NCBI RefSeq assembly: GCF_937920395.1
Contig: NZ_CALEVF010000251.1
Location: forward strand, 1 to 14,570
Direction: 5' to 3'
DNA: 14,570 nt
Origin: an uncultured Clostridium sp.
GTDB lineage: Bacteria; Bacillota; Clostridia; Clostridiales; Clostridiaceae
The position numbers were made by a program, and so were the translations under genes. The notes beneath the pieces were generated by a model, which saw only the letters and a list, made by a program, of their open reading frames with translations, did not search any database and was not told where the DNA came from. This document shows, one piece after another, positions 7,063-13,577 of this stretch; within the stretch, counting starts at the first letter, position 1, and every line of letters begins with the position of its first letter.

Positions 7063-8409
7063 ATGTTTAAGAAGATATTAATTGCTAATAGAGGCGAGAT
7101 AGCGGTAAGAATAATTCGGGCATGTAATGAAATGGGTATTCAAACTGTGGCGGTATATTCCGAGGTTGATAAGGAAGCTCTTCATACTCAAATGGCAGAT
7201 GAGGCTATATGTATTGGATCTGCTAAATCTAAAGATAGTTATTTAAATATGCAAAACATATTAAGTGCTACGGTTCTTACAGGTGCAGAGGCGATTCATC
7301 CAGGTTATGGATTTTTATCTGAAAATAGTAAATTTGCACAAATGTGTGAGGAATGTAATATAAAATATATAGGTCCAAGTTCTCAAAACATTGATAACAT
7401 GGGTAACAAATTAAAGGCAAGAGAAATTATGATAAAAGCTGGTGTACCTGTTGTTCCTGGGTCAGATGGAGAAATTGCTAATGAAACAGATGCTTTAAAA
7501 TCAGCTGATAAAATAGGATACCCTGTAATGATAAAGGCTTCAGCAGGAGGCGGGGGACGAGGGATAAGAGTTGTTAGCAAAGTAGAGGATCTCGCGTCCG
7601 CATTTAATACTGCAAAAACAGAAGCAGAAACTGCATTTGGTGATGGAACAATGTATATGGAAAAATTTATAGAAGAACCAAGGCATATAGAATTTCAAAT
7701 ACTTGCAGATGAGCATGGAAATGTGGTACATCTTAATGAGCGAGATTGTTCTATTCAAAGACGAAATCAAAAGGTAATAGAAGAGGCACCTGGAGCTGGA
7801 ATGTCAGAAAAACTTAGGAAACAGATGGGCGAAGTTGCGATTAAAGCAGCTAAATCTATTAATTATAAAAATGCTGGAACTATAGAATTCTTACTTGATA
7901 AGTATGGTAAATACTATTTCATGGAGATGAATACACGTATACAAGTGGAGCACCCAATAACAGAAATGATTACTGGGATAGATTTGGTTAAAGCCCAAAT
8001 AAGAATAGCAGCTGGTCAAGTACTTCCATATAAACAAGAAGATATAAAAATTATTGGTCATGCTATTGAATGTAGAATAAATGCAGAAAATCCTGTTAAG
8101 AATTTTATGCCTTGCCCAGGGGTCATTAAATCGCTTCATATACCTGGTGGATATGGAATAAGAGTGGACAGTGCAGCGTATCAGGGATATAAAATTCCAC
8201 CTACTTATGACTCTATGATAGGAAAGCTAATCGTGCACGGAAAAGATAGAGATGAAGCAATATGTAAAATGAGAAGGGCACTTGGTGAATTTATAATAGA
8301 AGGAGTCGATACCAATATAGACTTCCAATTTAAGATAGTAAATAATAAAGATTTTATAAAAGGTAAATTTGATACTGGCTTTATTGGTAAAGAATTTAAA
8401 AACATTTAA
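7063..8409 (+). CDS. accC: biotin carboxylase of acetyl-CoA carboxylase
   Basis: AccC is the ATP-grasp enzyme that carboxylates the biotin of AccB using bicarbonate and ATP. From ATG 7063 the protein has 448 residues and opens with the family sequence MFKKILIANRGEIAVRI. An ATG six codons earlier (7045) is less likely, because GGGGAAGG sits at the right distance from 7063 and overlaps the earlier start. The glycine-rich ATP loop KASAGGGGRGIR (158-169), His208/Glu210 in PRHIEF, Glu288 and Arg292 in MEMNTRIQVEHP, and Arg338 in ECRINAE match the E. coli active-site positions almost exactly. It lies within the acc/fab operon, 51 bp after fabZ. The related domain of pyruvate carboxylase is excluded because the protein is stand-alone and sits beside accB and accD. 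Confidence 0.97.
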   Translation: MFKKILIANRGEIAVRIIRACNEMGIQTVAVYSEVDKEALHTQMADEAICIGSAKSKDSYLNMQNILSATVLTGAEAIHPGYGFLSENSKFAQMCEECNIKYIGPSSQNIDNMGNKLKAREIMIKAGVPVVPGSDGEIANETDALKSADKIGYPVMIKASAGGGGRGIRVVSKVEDLASAFNTAKTEAETAFGDGTMYMEKFIEEPRHIEFQILADEHGNVVHLNERDCSIQRRNQKVIEEAPGAGMSEKLRKQMGEVAIKAAKSINYKNAGTIEFLLDKYGKYYFMEMNTRIQVEHPITEMITGIDLVKAQIRIAAGQVLPYKQEDIKIIGHAIECRINAENPVKNFMPCPGVIKSLHIPGGYGIRVDSAAYQGYKIPPTYDSMIGKLIVHGKDRDEAICKMRRALGEFIIEGVDTNIDFQFKIVNNKDFIKGKFDTGFIGKEFKNI

Positions 8410-8423
8410 AAGTAGTTAAATGT
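8402..8423 (+). repeat. inverted repeat across the accC stop codon
   Basis: ACATTTAA (8402-8409) and TTAAATGT (8416-8423) make a perfect 8-bp hairpin with a 6-nt loop; its left arm contains the accC stop. No T-run follows, so it is not a classic terminator. It could stabilise the upstream mRNA. Confidence 0.4.
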
Positions 8424-8451
8424 ATACTGGAATTTATTACTTAAAAGTTTT

Positions 8452-8469
8452 ATACTATGAGAGTAGTAT
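8452..8469 (+). repeat. inverted repeat ATACTA/TAGTAT before accD
   Basis: ATACTA (8452-8457) and TAGTAT (8464-8469) form a 6-bp dyad with a 6-nt spacer in the 114-bp accC-accD gap. The same half-sites occur in the opposite order upstream of proC at 11754-11767. No terminator T-run follows. Confidence 0.35.
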
Positions 8470-8523
8470 TAATTATAGATGCTATAAAGTGGAGTGGGTA
8501 TGGTTTTAGAAAGGGGTAGTTAT

Positions 8524-9384
8524 ATGTTTGAGTTTAAACGTATATTTAAAAAGAGTAAATATATTGAGGTTAAAAATTTAGAAAATGAATACGGTGAGAA
8601 AAAACCTAATATCCCTTCAGGAATGTGGGTTAAATGTGAAAACTGCGGTAAAATCCTTTATAAAAAGGATTTAGAGAGTAGCATAATGACCTGTGATAAT
8701 TGTAGAACCCATTTCAGAATTGGGTGTCGTGAAAGAATAGATTATACAATAGATAAAGGTACTTTTAAAGAATACGATGAATTTATGATTTCGGATAACC
8801 CTATAGATTTCAAGGGATATACGGAGAAACTTCAAAAATTTCGTGATAAGACTTTATTAAATGAAGCAGTAATTACTGGAGAAGGAAAGATAAATGGTCA
8901 GGATACTCTAATTGCTGTGATGGATAGTAATTTTATGATGGGAAGCATGGGTTCTGTTGTTGGAGAAAAAATTACGAGAGTCATCGAAAAAGCAACAGAA
9001 AGTAAAAAACCAATTATTATATTTACAGCCTCAGGGGGAGCTAGGATGCAGGAGGGTATATTTTCTTTAATGCAAATGGCTAAAACTAGTGCTGCTATTG
9101 CAAGACATAATGAAAGTGGTAACCTTTATGTAACTGTTCTTACAGACCCAACTACAGGTGGAGTTACAGCAAGTTTTGCAACTCTTGGAGATATAATTCT
9201 AGCAGAGCCCAATGCACTAATAGGTTTCGCAGGTAAAAGAGTTATAGAGCAGACATTAAAGCAGCAATTGCCTGAGGGATTTCAAAGGGCTGAATTTTTG
9301 CTTAAGAAGGGTTTTATAGACAAAATAGTAGATAGAAAAGACATGAAGGAAACTTTAGGACAGCTATTGAAAGTTCATTTATAG
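8524..9384 (+). CDS. accD: acetyl-CoA carboxylase carboxyltransferase beta subunit
   Basis: AccD is the zinc-finger half of the carboxyltransferase, which moves the carboxyl group from biotin to acetyl-CoA to make malonyl-CoA. The chosen ATG gives 286 residues, usual for the family, and has AAAGGGG just upstream. A GTG at 8494 would add ten unconserved residues. The four-cysteine zinc finger is Cys38, Cys41, Cys57 and Cys60 (C-x2-C-x15-C-x2-C). The crotonase-fold core shows [11 protein letters not shown] (168-178) and [13 protein letters not shown] (211-223), followed by [12 protein letters not shown]. It is followed 43 bp later by accA, its obligate partner. Confidence 0.97.
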   Translation: MFEFKRIFKKSKYIEVKNLENEYGEKKPNIPSGMWVKCENCGKILYKKDLESSIMTCDNCRTHFRIGCRERIDYTIDKGTFKEYDEFMISDNPIDFKGYTEKLQKFRDKTLLNEAVITGEGKINGQDTLIAVMDSNFMMGSMGSVVGEKITRVIEKATESKKPIIIFTASGGARMQEGIFSLMQMAKTSAAIARHNESGNLYVTVLTDPTTGGVTASFATLGDIILAEPNALIGFAGKRVIEQTLKQQLPEGFQRAEFLLKKGFIDKIVDRKDMKETLGQLLKVHL

Positions 9385-9427
9385 CATCAACTGAAAGACA
9401 AAAGTAATACATAAGGAGTGAAATTTT

Positions 9428-10378
9428 ATGGTAACCTTACCTTTTGAAAAGAACATGTATGAACTTAAAAGTAAAATAGATGAGCTGAAAGATTTAGCAA
9501 AAGACCAAAATATGGACTTAGATAAAGAGATAAGACAGATGGAAATAAAGCTATACAATATGCAAAAGGAAGCCTATAAAAATTTAACTGCTTGGGATAA
9601 AGTAAGTATTGCAAGGCTAGTGGAACGTCCAACTGCTCTTGATTATATAAATAGAATTTTCGAGTCATTTATTGAGTTACATGGGGATAGATATTATGGA
9701 GATGATGCTGCAATTGTGGGTGGAATCGCAGAGTTTAATGGTATACCTGTAACTGTTATAGCGCAGCAAAAAGGAAATAACACAAAGGAAAACATAAAGA
9801 GAAATTTTGGTATGCCAAGTCCTGAAGGTTATAGAAAAGCTTTAAGACTTATGAAACAGGCAGAAAAATTTAAAAGACCAGTTATTTGCTTTGTTGATAC
9901 TCCAGGGGCATATTGTGGATTAGGTGCGGAAGAAAGAGGTCAAGGGGAAGCAATAGCTAGAAATCTTATGTATATGTCAACTTTAAAAACACCAATAATT
10001 TCAATAGTCATTGGTGAAGGTGGAAGTGGTGGAGCTTTAGCCATGGCAGTAGCAGATGAAGTTTGGATGCTTGAACATGCAATTTATTCTATTTTATCAC
10101 CAGAAGGTTTTGCTAGTATATTATATAAAGATGCAAGTCTTGCGAGTGAAGCGGCGAGTGACATGAAAATAACAGCTCAGGATTTAATAAATTACGAAGT
10201 AATAGATAGAATTATAAAAGAACCTTTAGGTGGAGCACATACTAATGTAGATGAAATGTCAATTAGTATTAAACGTAATCTAGAGGAAGCAATTGTTAGA
10301 TTAAAACGTGAACCTATAGAATCCCTACTTACCAAAAGATATTATAAGTTTAGAAAGATTGGTAAGGTAGTAGAATAA
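9428..10378 (+). CDS. accA: acetyl-CoA carboxylase carboxyltransferase alpha subunit
   Basis: AccA pairs with AccD in an alpha2beta2 carboxyltransferase that makes malonyl-CoA. The 316 residues match the family. An N-terminal helical, charged segment (about 1-60) precedes [13 protein letters not shown] and [16 protein letters not shown]. The crotonase-like core contains [20 protein letters not shown] (155-174) and the glycine-rich [16 protein letters not shown] (195-210), followed by [24 protein letters not shown] precedes the ATG. This is the last gene of the fatty-acid synthesis operon: a weak terminator-like hairpin follows within 30-55 bp. Confidence 0.97.
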   Translation: MVTLPFEKNMYELKSKIDELKDLAKDQNMDLDKEIRQMEIKLYNMQKEAYKNLTAWDKVSIARLVERPTALDYINRIFESFIELHGDRYYGDDAAIVGGIAEFNGIPVTVIAQQKGNNTKENIKRNFGMPSPEGYRKALRLMKQAEKFKRPVICFVDTPGAYCGLGAEERGQGEAIARNLMYMSTLKTPIISIVIGEGGSGGALAMAVADEVWMLEHAIYSILSPEGFASILYKDASLASEAASDMKITAQDLINYEVIDRIIKEPLGGAHTNVDEMSISIKRNLEEAIVRLKREPIESLLTKRYYKFRKIGKVVE

Positions 10379-10406
10379 TTAGTAATTTTCATTTTAAGGG
10401 GGCTAT

Positions 10407-10433
10407 GAAAAGTGTATTTGCTTTTCTTTTTTT
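10407..10433 (+). terminator. weak intrinsic terminator after accA
   Basis: GAAAAG (10407-10412) pairs with CTTTTC (10421-10426); two further G-U pairs extend this to 8 bp with a 4-nt loop. A seven-T run follows directly (10427-10433). The stem has few G-C pairs, so termination is probably incomplete and the downstream DegV gene may receive read-through from the operon. Confidence 0.5.
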
Positions 10434-10448
10434 GTATAGAAGTGCATA

Positions 10449-10454
10449 TATAAT
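10449..10454 (+). promoter_or_regulatory. possible -10 element for the DegV-family gene
   Basis: A perfect TATAAT lies 48 nt upstream of the DegV start codon and just after the weak terminator. No good -35 is present at 16-18 bp (the position holds a T-rich tract), nor is there an extended -10 TG. It is plausible as a separate promoter, but TATAAT also arises often by chance in such AT-rich DNA. Confidence 0.35.
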
Positions 10455-10501
10455 AAAGGGTGAAAATAATATTTATAAGAAGTGTAAAGGGGATTTAAGT
10501 T

Positions 10502-11383
10502 ATGAGTAAAACACATAGTGAGATAATTCTAGTAATAGATTCAGGATGCGATTTACCTTTAAAGTATATTAAACAAGATAATATAGTACCATTAGGGTTA
10601 ATTTGTAACTTCAAAGGGAAAGCAATCGAGGATGATTTTGGAGAAAATATTGCTCGAAAAGATTTTTATGATGCTTTAAGGCTGGGAGAAATGCCTACTA
10701 CCTCACAAATTAATAGCCAAATATATTTAGAAGTTTTTAAGAAGTATGTTTTACAGAAAAAGTCTATAATATATATTGCAATGTCTTCTGCATTAACTGG
10801 AACTATTAACAGCGCAAACATTGCAAGAGAAACTGTACTTGAAGATTTTCCAGAGGCAGATATAAGTATAGTAGATAGCAAATGTGCAAGCCTTGGACAA
10901 GGACTTTTAACATATTATGCATATGAAATGTTGAAGAGCGGAAAATCTAAAGTAGAGATAGTTGAATGGATTGAGGAAAATAAGCTTAGAATTAATCATT
11001 GGTTTACAGTTAATGATTTAAATCATTTAAAAAGAGGTGGCAGGATATCTAGTTCTGCAGCAGCTGTTGGTACATTACTAAATATAAAGCCTGTTTTATT
11101 TGTAGACAATGAAGGTAGGCTGATACCATTTACTAAGTGTAGAGGAAGAAAAAAAGCAATAAGTACTTTAGTACAGAAGTTTAAGGAAAAATCAGACCCT
11201 AGCAAAGAGCAAGTTATTGCAATAAGTCATGGGGACTGTCTTCAAGATGCATTAGCTTTAGAAGCATTACTTAGAGAAAATGGGAATGTTAAGGATGTTA
11301 TTTTAAATTATGTGGGTACAGCAATAGGTACACATGTAGGACCAGATATGTTAGGACTATTTTTTATAGCAAAGGAAAGATAA
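10502..11383 (+). CDS. DegV-family fatty-acid-binding protein (FakB-like)
   Basis: DegV/FakB proteins bind a single fatty acid and, in characterised cases, present it to the kinase FakA to make acyl-phosphate for phospholipid synthesis. The 293 residues match the family. Visible motifs are the N-terminal IDSGCDLP (12-19), MPTTSQI with Thr67-Ser68-Gln69, AMSSALTGT (93-101), LKRGGRISS (176-184) and the C-terminal GTAIGTHVGPDMLGLFF with His278. The family Thr/Ser and His residues that hold the fatty-acid carboxylate therefore appear to be present. AAAGGGG precedes the ATG. No fakA kinase lies in the window, so lipid kinase partnership is inferred. Its place after the synthesis operon suggests a link between exogenous or recycled fatty acids and de novo synthesis. 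Ligand specificity is unknown. Confidence 0.9.
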   Translation: MSKTHSEIILVIDSGCDLPLKYIKQDNIVPLGLICNFKGKAIEDDFGENIARKDFYDALRLGEMPTTSQINSQIYLEVFKKYVLQKKSIIYIAMSSALTGTINSANIARETVLEDFPEADISIVDSKCASLGQGLLTYYAYEMLKSGKSKVEIVEWIEENKLRINHWFTVNDLNHLKRGGRISSSAAAVGTLLNIKPVLFVDNEGRLIPFTKCRGRKKAISTLVQKFKEKSDPSKEQVIAISHGDCLQDALALEALLRENGNVKDVILNYVGTAIGTHVGPDMLGLFFIAKER

Positions 11384-11450
11384 AAGATAAAACATTTTAA
11401 AAGTAATAAAGCGCAATTATAATAACACATCATATATTTACGTAAGACCA

Positions 11451-11506
11451 AAATAAAATAACAAAAGGAAGATGTCACAGGGCATCTTCCTTTTGTCATT
11501 TTATTT
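11451..11506. terminator. bidirectional intrinsic terminator between the DegV gene and the SASP-like gene
   Basis: A perfect 14-bp stem joins ACAAAAGGAAGATG (11461-11474) and CATCTTCCTTTTGT (11483-11496) around an 8-nt loop. After one A/C mismatch it continues for nine more A-T pairs (11451-11459 with 11498-11506). A-rich and T-rich flanks on both sides allow it to end the DegV transcript on + and the convergent small gene on -, whose stop codon (11501-11503) lies inside the outer stem. Confidence 0.93.
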
Positions 11507-11659
11507 AGAAGATTTTTTTTTGTCTTTTCCTAATTTCTTAGATTCACTCGAGAAGCCTATTTCGTTTGCGGTTTCCATTTTCATTTTATCTAATTCTTTT
11601 TTTGTTTTTTGACCAGCTTTTTTATTGTCTTTGCTATTTTTGTTATCTTTATGTGACAT
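11501..11659 (-). CDS. 52-residue lysine-rich protein with alpha/beta-SASP-like segment
   Basis: This small minus-strand gene starts at the ATG at 11657-11659, preceded on that strand by an excellent AAGGAGGA, and encodes 52 residues. The N-terminal 20 residues are rich in Lys and Asn. The middle reads KKELDKMKMETANEIGF, which resembles the first conserved segment of alpha/beta-type small acid-soluble spore proteins, including the region where spore protease GPR cuts (Met-Glu then Thr-Ala-Asn). The rest is a short Lys/Ser-rich tail (ESKKLGKDKKKSSK), so the second conserved SASP segment that binds DNA is missing. It would be a short SASP relative made in the developing spore, or an unrelated basic protein with a similar helix. 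It is convergent with the DegV gene and divergent from proC. That it is a gene is fairly sure; its function is inferred. Confidence 0.72.
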   Translation of the reverse strand: MSHKDNKNSKDNKKAGQKTKKELDKMKMETANEIGFSSESKKLGKDKKKSSK

Positions 11660-11753
11660 ATAAAGATCCTCCTTATATTATTTAAGAGCACAAAATAATT
11701 ACTAAACTATTGCCTCTTAACATTAAATTCTAATATTAATGTAACCAAATTTG

Positions 11754-11767
11754 TAGTATTTATACTA
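11754..11767. repeat. palindrome TAGTAT-TT-ATACTA upstream of proC
   Basis: TAGTAT (11754-11759) and ATACTA (11762-11767) form a perfect 6+6 palindrome with a 2-bp centre in the 188-bp divergent spacer between the SASP-like gene and proC. It lies 35-48 bp upstream of the proC -10 hexamer, where an operator or activator site could be. No regulator can be assigned. Confidence 0.4.
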
Positions 11768-11798
11768 TAAAATGTTATAAAAGGAATGTGTTTTTTAA

Positions 11799-11807
11799 TG
11801 ATATAAT
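11799..11807 (+). promoter_or_regulatory. extended -10 promoter of proC
   Basis: TGATATAAT is a perfect extended -10 element (TG, one base, TATAAT) located 41 bp before the proC start codon. No good -35 is present at 16-18 bp, which extended -10 promoters tolerate. It implies a leader of about 34 nt ending in TTGGAGGAG. Confidence 0.6.
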
Positions 11808-11847
11808 TAGTATTATTAAATAAATTTACATTGGAGGAGTTATTGAT

Positions 11848-12657
11848 ATGGATAAAACAATAGGATTTATAGGTTGTGGGAATATGGCAAGGGCAATGAT
11901 AAGTGGGATAGTTAAATCAAATTTAGTACCTAGCGAAAATATAATAGCAAGTAATCCATCGGATAAAAATTTAAGTAAGGTAAAAGAAGAACATAACATT
12001 GAAGTAACAAATGACAACACGGAAGTTGCAAAGTTTTCTGATATAGTGATACTTGCTGTAAAACCTTATAAATATTTTGAAGTAATTGAGGAAATAAAAC
12101 CATATTTAAAGAAGAACGTGGTTATAGTAACTATAGCTGCTGGAATAACGTTAGATCATATGAGTAATTTATTAGGTGGGACTGCAAAGGTTATAAGAAC
12201 TATGCCAAATACTCCAGCTCTTGTTGGAGAGGGAATGAGTGCGCTTTGTTCAAATATAAATATAACTACTGATGAATTGAAAGATGTACTAAAAATATTT
12301 GAAAGCTTTGGGAAGGTAGAGATATTAGAGGAAAAGCTTATTGATGTGGTTCCATCACTTAGTGGATCATCTCCGGCTTATGTGTATATGTTTATTGAAG
12401 CGCTAGGTGATGGAGCGGTACTCCAAGGTATGCCAAGAGGTAAAGCTTACACGATGGCAGCACAGGCGGTACTAGGAGCTGCTAAGATGGTACTTGAAAC
12501 TGGTGAACATCCAGGAAAGCTTAAAGATGATGTATGTTCACCGGGTGGAACTACGATAGAGGCAGTATACACATTAGAAAAGAATAATTTTAGAGGTACT
12601 GTAATTTCAGCTATGGAGAGTTGCACTTCGAAAGCAATTAAAATGGGTAAAAACTAA
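11848..12657 (+). CDS. proC: pyrroline-5-carboxylate reductase
   Basis: ProC reduces 1-pyrroline-5-carboxylate to proline with NAD(P)H, the last step of proline synthesis. The 269 residues match the family. The Rossmann motif is IGFIGCGNMARAMI (5-18), followed by ILAVKPY (68-74) and RTMPNTPALVGEGM (117-130). The C-terminal helical dimerisation domain contains LSGSSPAYVYMFIEALGDGAV (171-191) and the substrate-binding region SPGGTTIEAVYTLE (231-244). TTGGAGGAG precedes the ATG, and a clear extended -10 lies upstream. It is a single-gene unit with its own promoter and terminator, unrelated to the fatty-acid genes. Confidence 0.97.
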   Translation: MDKTIGFIGCGNMARAMISGIVKSNLVPSENIIASNPSDKNLSKVKEEHNIEVTNDNTEVAKFSDIVILAVKPYKYFEVIEEIKPYLKKNVVIVTIAAGITLDHMSNLLGGTAKVIRTMPNTPALVGEGMSALCSNINITTDELKDVLKIFESFGKVEILEEKLIDVVPSLSGSSPAYVYMFIEALGDGAVLQGMPRGKAYTMAAQAVLGAAKMVLETGEHPGKLKDDVCSPGGTTIEAVYTLEKNNFRGTVISAMESCTSKAIKMGKN

Positions 12658-12742
12658 TTTTGTAAAAGGTCTCAAGGAATACAGAGTGGATAAAAAGATT
12701 TCAAATTTAATGCAGCGTTTGAAAAAATATAGTGAACTAGGG

Positions 12743-12782
12743 ACAGGCTTAGGGTATAAATATATCTTAAGCCTGTTTTTTT
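12743..12782 (+). terminator. intrinsic terminator of proC
   Basis: ACAGGCTTAGGGTAT (12743-12757) pairs with ATATCTTAAGCCTGT (12762-12776) over 15 positions, two of them G-U, around a 4-nt AAAT loop. A seven-T run (12776-12782) follows immediately. It has a GC-rich base, strong pairing and the correct position, 85 bp after the stop. Confidence 0.93.
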
Positions 12783-12890
12783 ATTGTAGATAGTTTATGT
12801 ATACAAAATTATATGTATAAAGTTTGAGAGTAATAAAAATTACAAACCAAACATATGTACTTATTATTAGAATAAAATATATAAAATCTA

Positions 12891-12919
12891 TTGACTAACG
12901 AACAAATGTTCGTTACAAT
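12891..12919 (+). promoter_or_regulatory. sigma-A-type promoter with TetR-like operator palindrome in the spacer
   Basis: TTGACT (12891-12896), a 17-bp spacer and TACAAT (12914-12919) form a near-consensus vegetative promoter. The spacer region is filled by a perfect palindrome, TAACGAACA (12896-12904), AA, TGTTCGTTA (12907-12915), with 9-bp arms. This layout is typical of sites bound by TetR/AcrR-family repressors, which would block RNA polymerase. Transcription would start near 12926, giving a leader of about 170 nt for the 90-residue gene. No TetR-type gene is in the window, so the regulator would act from elsewhere. Confidence 0.8.
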
Positions 12920-12941
12920 ATAAACATAATATATTAAGACA

Positions 12942-12960
12942 AAATACTTTAAAAGTATTT
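12942..12960. repeat. 9+9 palindrome in the leader of the 90-residue gene
   Basis: AAATACTTT (12942-12950) and AAAGTATTT (12952-12960) are perfect inverse complements around a single central A. It starts about 16 nt after the predicted transcription start. It is too tight for an RNA hairpin, so a protein-binding site is likelier than an RNA structure. Confidence 0.55.
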
Positions 12961-13025
12961 ATAAATATATAATTATTTCATCTTATGATAGCTTTAATTT
13001 GTGACTAAACTGCATTTCTAAAAAA

Positions 13026-13074
13026 CTACTTTAGTAGATTAAGCTACTTTAGTAGATTAAGCTACTAAAATAGA
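13026..13074 (+). repeat. tandem 18-bp palindromic repeats in the leader of the 90-residue gene
   Basis: CTACTTTAGTAGATTAAG occurs twice in exact tandem (13026-13043 and 13044-13061), followed by a third, diverged copy beginning CTACTAAAATAGATT (from 13062). Each full unit contains CTACT-TT-AGTAG, itself a palindrome, so CTACT and AGTAG alternate. In RNA, TTTAGTAG (13048-13055) can pair with CTACTAAA (13062-13069) in an 8-bp hairpin, or AGTAG of unit 1 with CTACT of unit 2. As DNA, two phased dyads 18 bp apart could bind a regulator. The array ends about 20 bp before the ribosome-binding site and start codon. Confidence 0.8.
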
Positions 13075-13096
13075 TTTTTAACTGGGGGAAAGACAA

Positions 13097-13369
13097 ATGG
13101 AAACAAAAGATTTATTGGTTAAAATAAATTATTCAAGAGAAGGTAATGACAGTTTAGCAATAACATATGCTTCAAGTACTGATAAGGGTATACACTCTTC
13201 CAGATACTTATTATGTGGGGGAAAGTATAATAGAAATGGTGGAACTATAATGTTTAAGGCTAAAAATATAGAAGAAGCTGCAGAAATAGCTAATAATAAT
13301 TTAGTAGTCAATGCTAGTGTCAATAAATATCAGTATCTTAAAAAAGATTATATTATAAATAATATATAA
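13097..13369 (+). CDS. 90-residue protein of unknown function
   Basis: I do not recognise this protein. It has 90 residues, no signal peptide, no membrane segment and one cysteine. The N-terminal half looks like beta strands (LLVKINYS, LAITYAS, SSRYLLCGGKYN). The second half has GGTIMFKAKNIEEAAEIANNN followed by VNKYQYLKKDYI, a strand-helix-strand pattern loosely reminiscent of small alpha/beta proteins such as the YCII type, although no diagnostic residue confirms that. GGGGGAAAG precedes the ATG, and the gene has a near-consensus promoter upstream and an intrinsic terminator downstream, so it is very probably expressed as a single-gene unit. The operator-like palindrome in the promoter and the tandem palindromes in the leader suggest tight control, perhaps by an inducible repressor. 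Confidence 0.75.
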   Translation: METKDLLVKINYSREGNDSLAITYASSTDKGIHSSRYLLCGGKYNRNGGTIMFKAKNIEEAAEIANNNLVVNASVNKYQYLKKDYIINNI

Positions 13370-13387
13370 AAAATAATATATAAAAAA
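13360..13387 (+). repeat. 14-bp AT-only tandem repeat across a stop codon
   Basis: TAATATATAAAAAA occurs twice back to back, covering the stop codon (13367-13369) of the 90-residue gene. It is low-complexity sequence probably produced by slippage. Confidence 0.6.
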
Positions 13388-13430
13388 TAAGTCATTAAAA
13401 AATAGTTTAGGATACATCAAATATTTTAAT

Positions 13431-13467
13431 GAAGAGGATATTCTTTAAATTTAAGAATATCCTTTTT
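13431..13467 (+). terminator. intrinsic terminator of the 90-residue gene
   Basis: AGGATATTCTT (13435-13445) pairs perfectly with AAGAATATCCT (13453-13463) around a 7-nt loop. The stem extends by weaker pairs to 13431-13434 and 13464-13467, and a five-T run starts at 13463. It lies about 60 bp after the stop codon. Confidence 0.9.
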
Positions 13468-13550
13468 AAATTTTCAAGTATATAACATTATTAAACGTAA
13501 ACTCAATATTTTAAATTATTAATTATTACACAACAATAGTAAAGAAGAGG

Positions 13551-13556
13551 TATAAT
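13551..13556 (+). promoter_or_regulatory. candidate -10 of the map promoter
   Basis: A perfect TATAAT lies 174 bp before the map start codon. The best -35-like match upstream (TTACAC at 13526-13531) has a 19-bp spacer, so the promoter is only moderately supported. Transcription from here would begin about 15 nt before the first arm of the structured leader, which fits. Confidence 0.45.
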
Positions 13557-13577
13557 AGTAAATGTAATAAAAGATTA

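Larger units (their letters stand above)
12658..13096 (+). other. 439-bp region between proC and the 90-residue gene
   Basis: No credible coding sequence is present. In order it holds a short spacer, the proC terminator (12743-12782), about 105 bp of AT-rich DNA in which I see nothing specific, a promoter with an embedded operator-like palindrome (12891-12919), a 9+9 dyad (12942-12960), tandem palindromic 18-bp repeats (13026-13074), and the ribosome-binding site GGGGGAAAG of the next gene. Confidence 0.8.

Noticed and set aside
10405..10509. 34-codon open frame between accA and the DegV gene
   Set aside because: The G-rich tract lies only 2 nt before its ATG, the frame spans a terminator-like hairpin, and it overlaps the DegV start; the peptide has no recognisable feature.
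11660..11760. Forespore sigma-F or sigma-G promoter for the SASP-like gene on the minus strand
   Set aside because: Partial matches exist, but no -35 and -10 pair with acceptable sequence and spacing was found.
13026..13074. CRISPR array
   Set aside because: The units are contiguous 18-mers with no unique spacers, and there are no cas genes.
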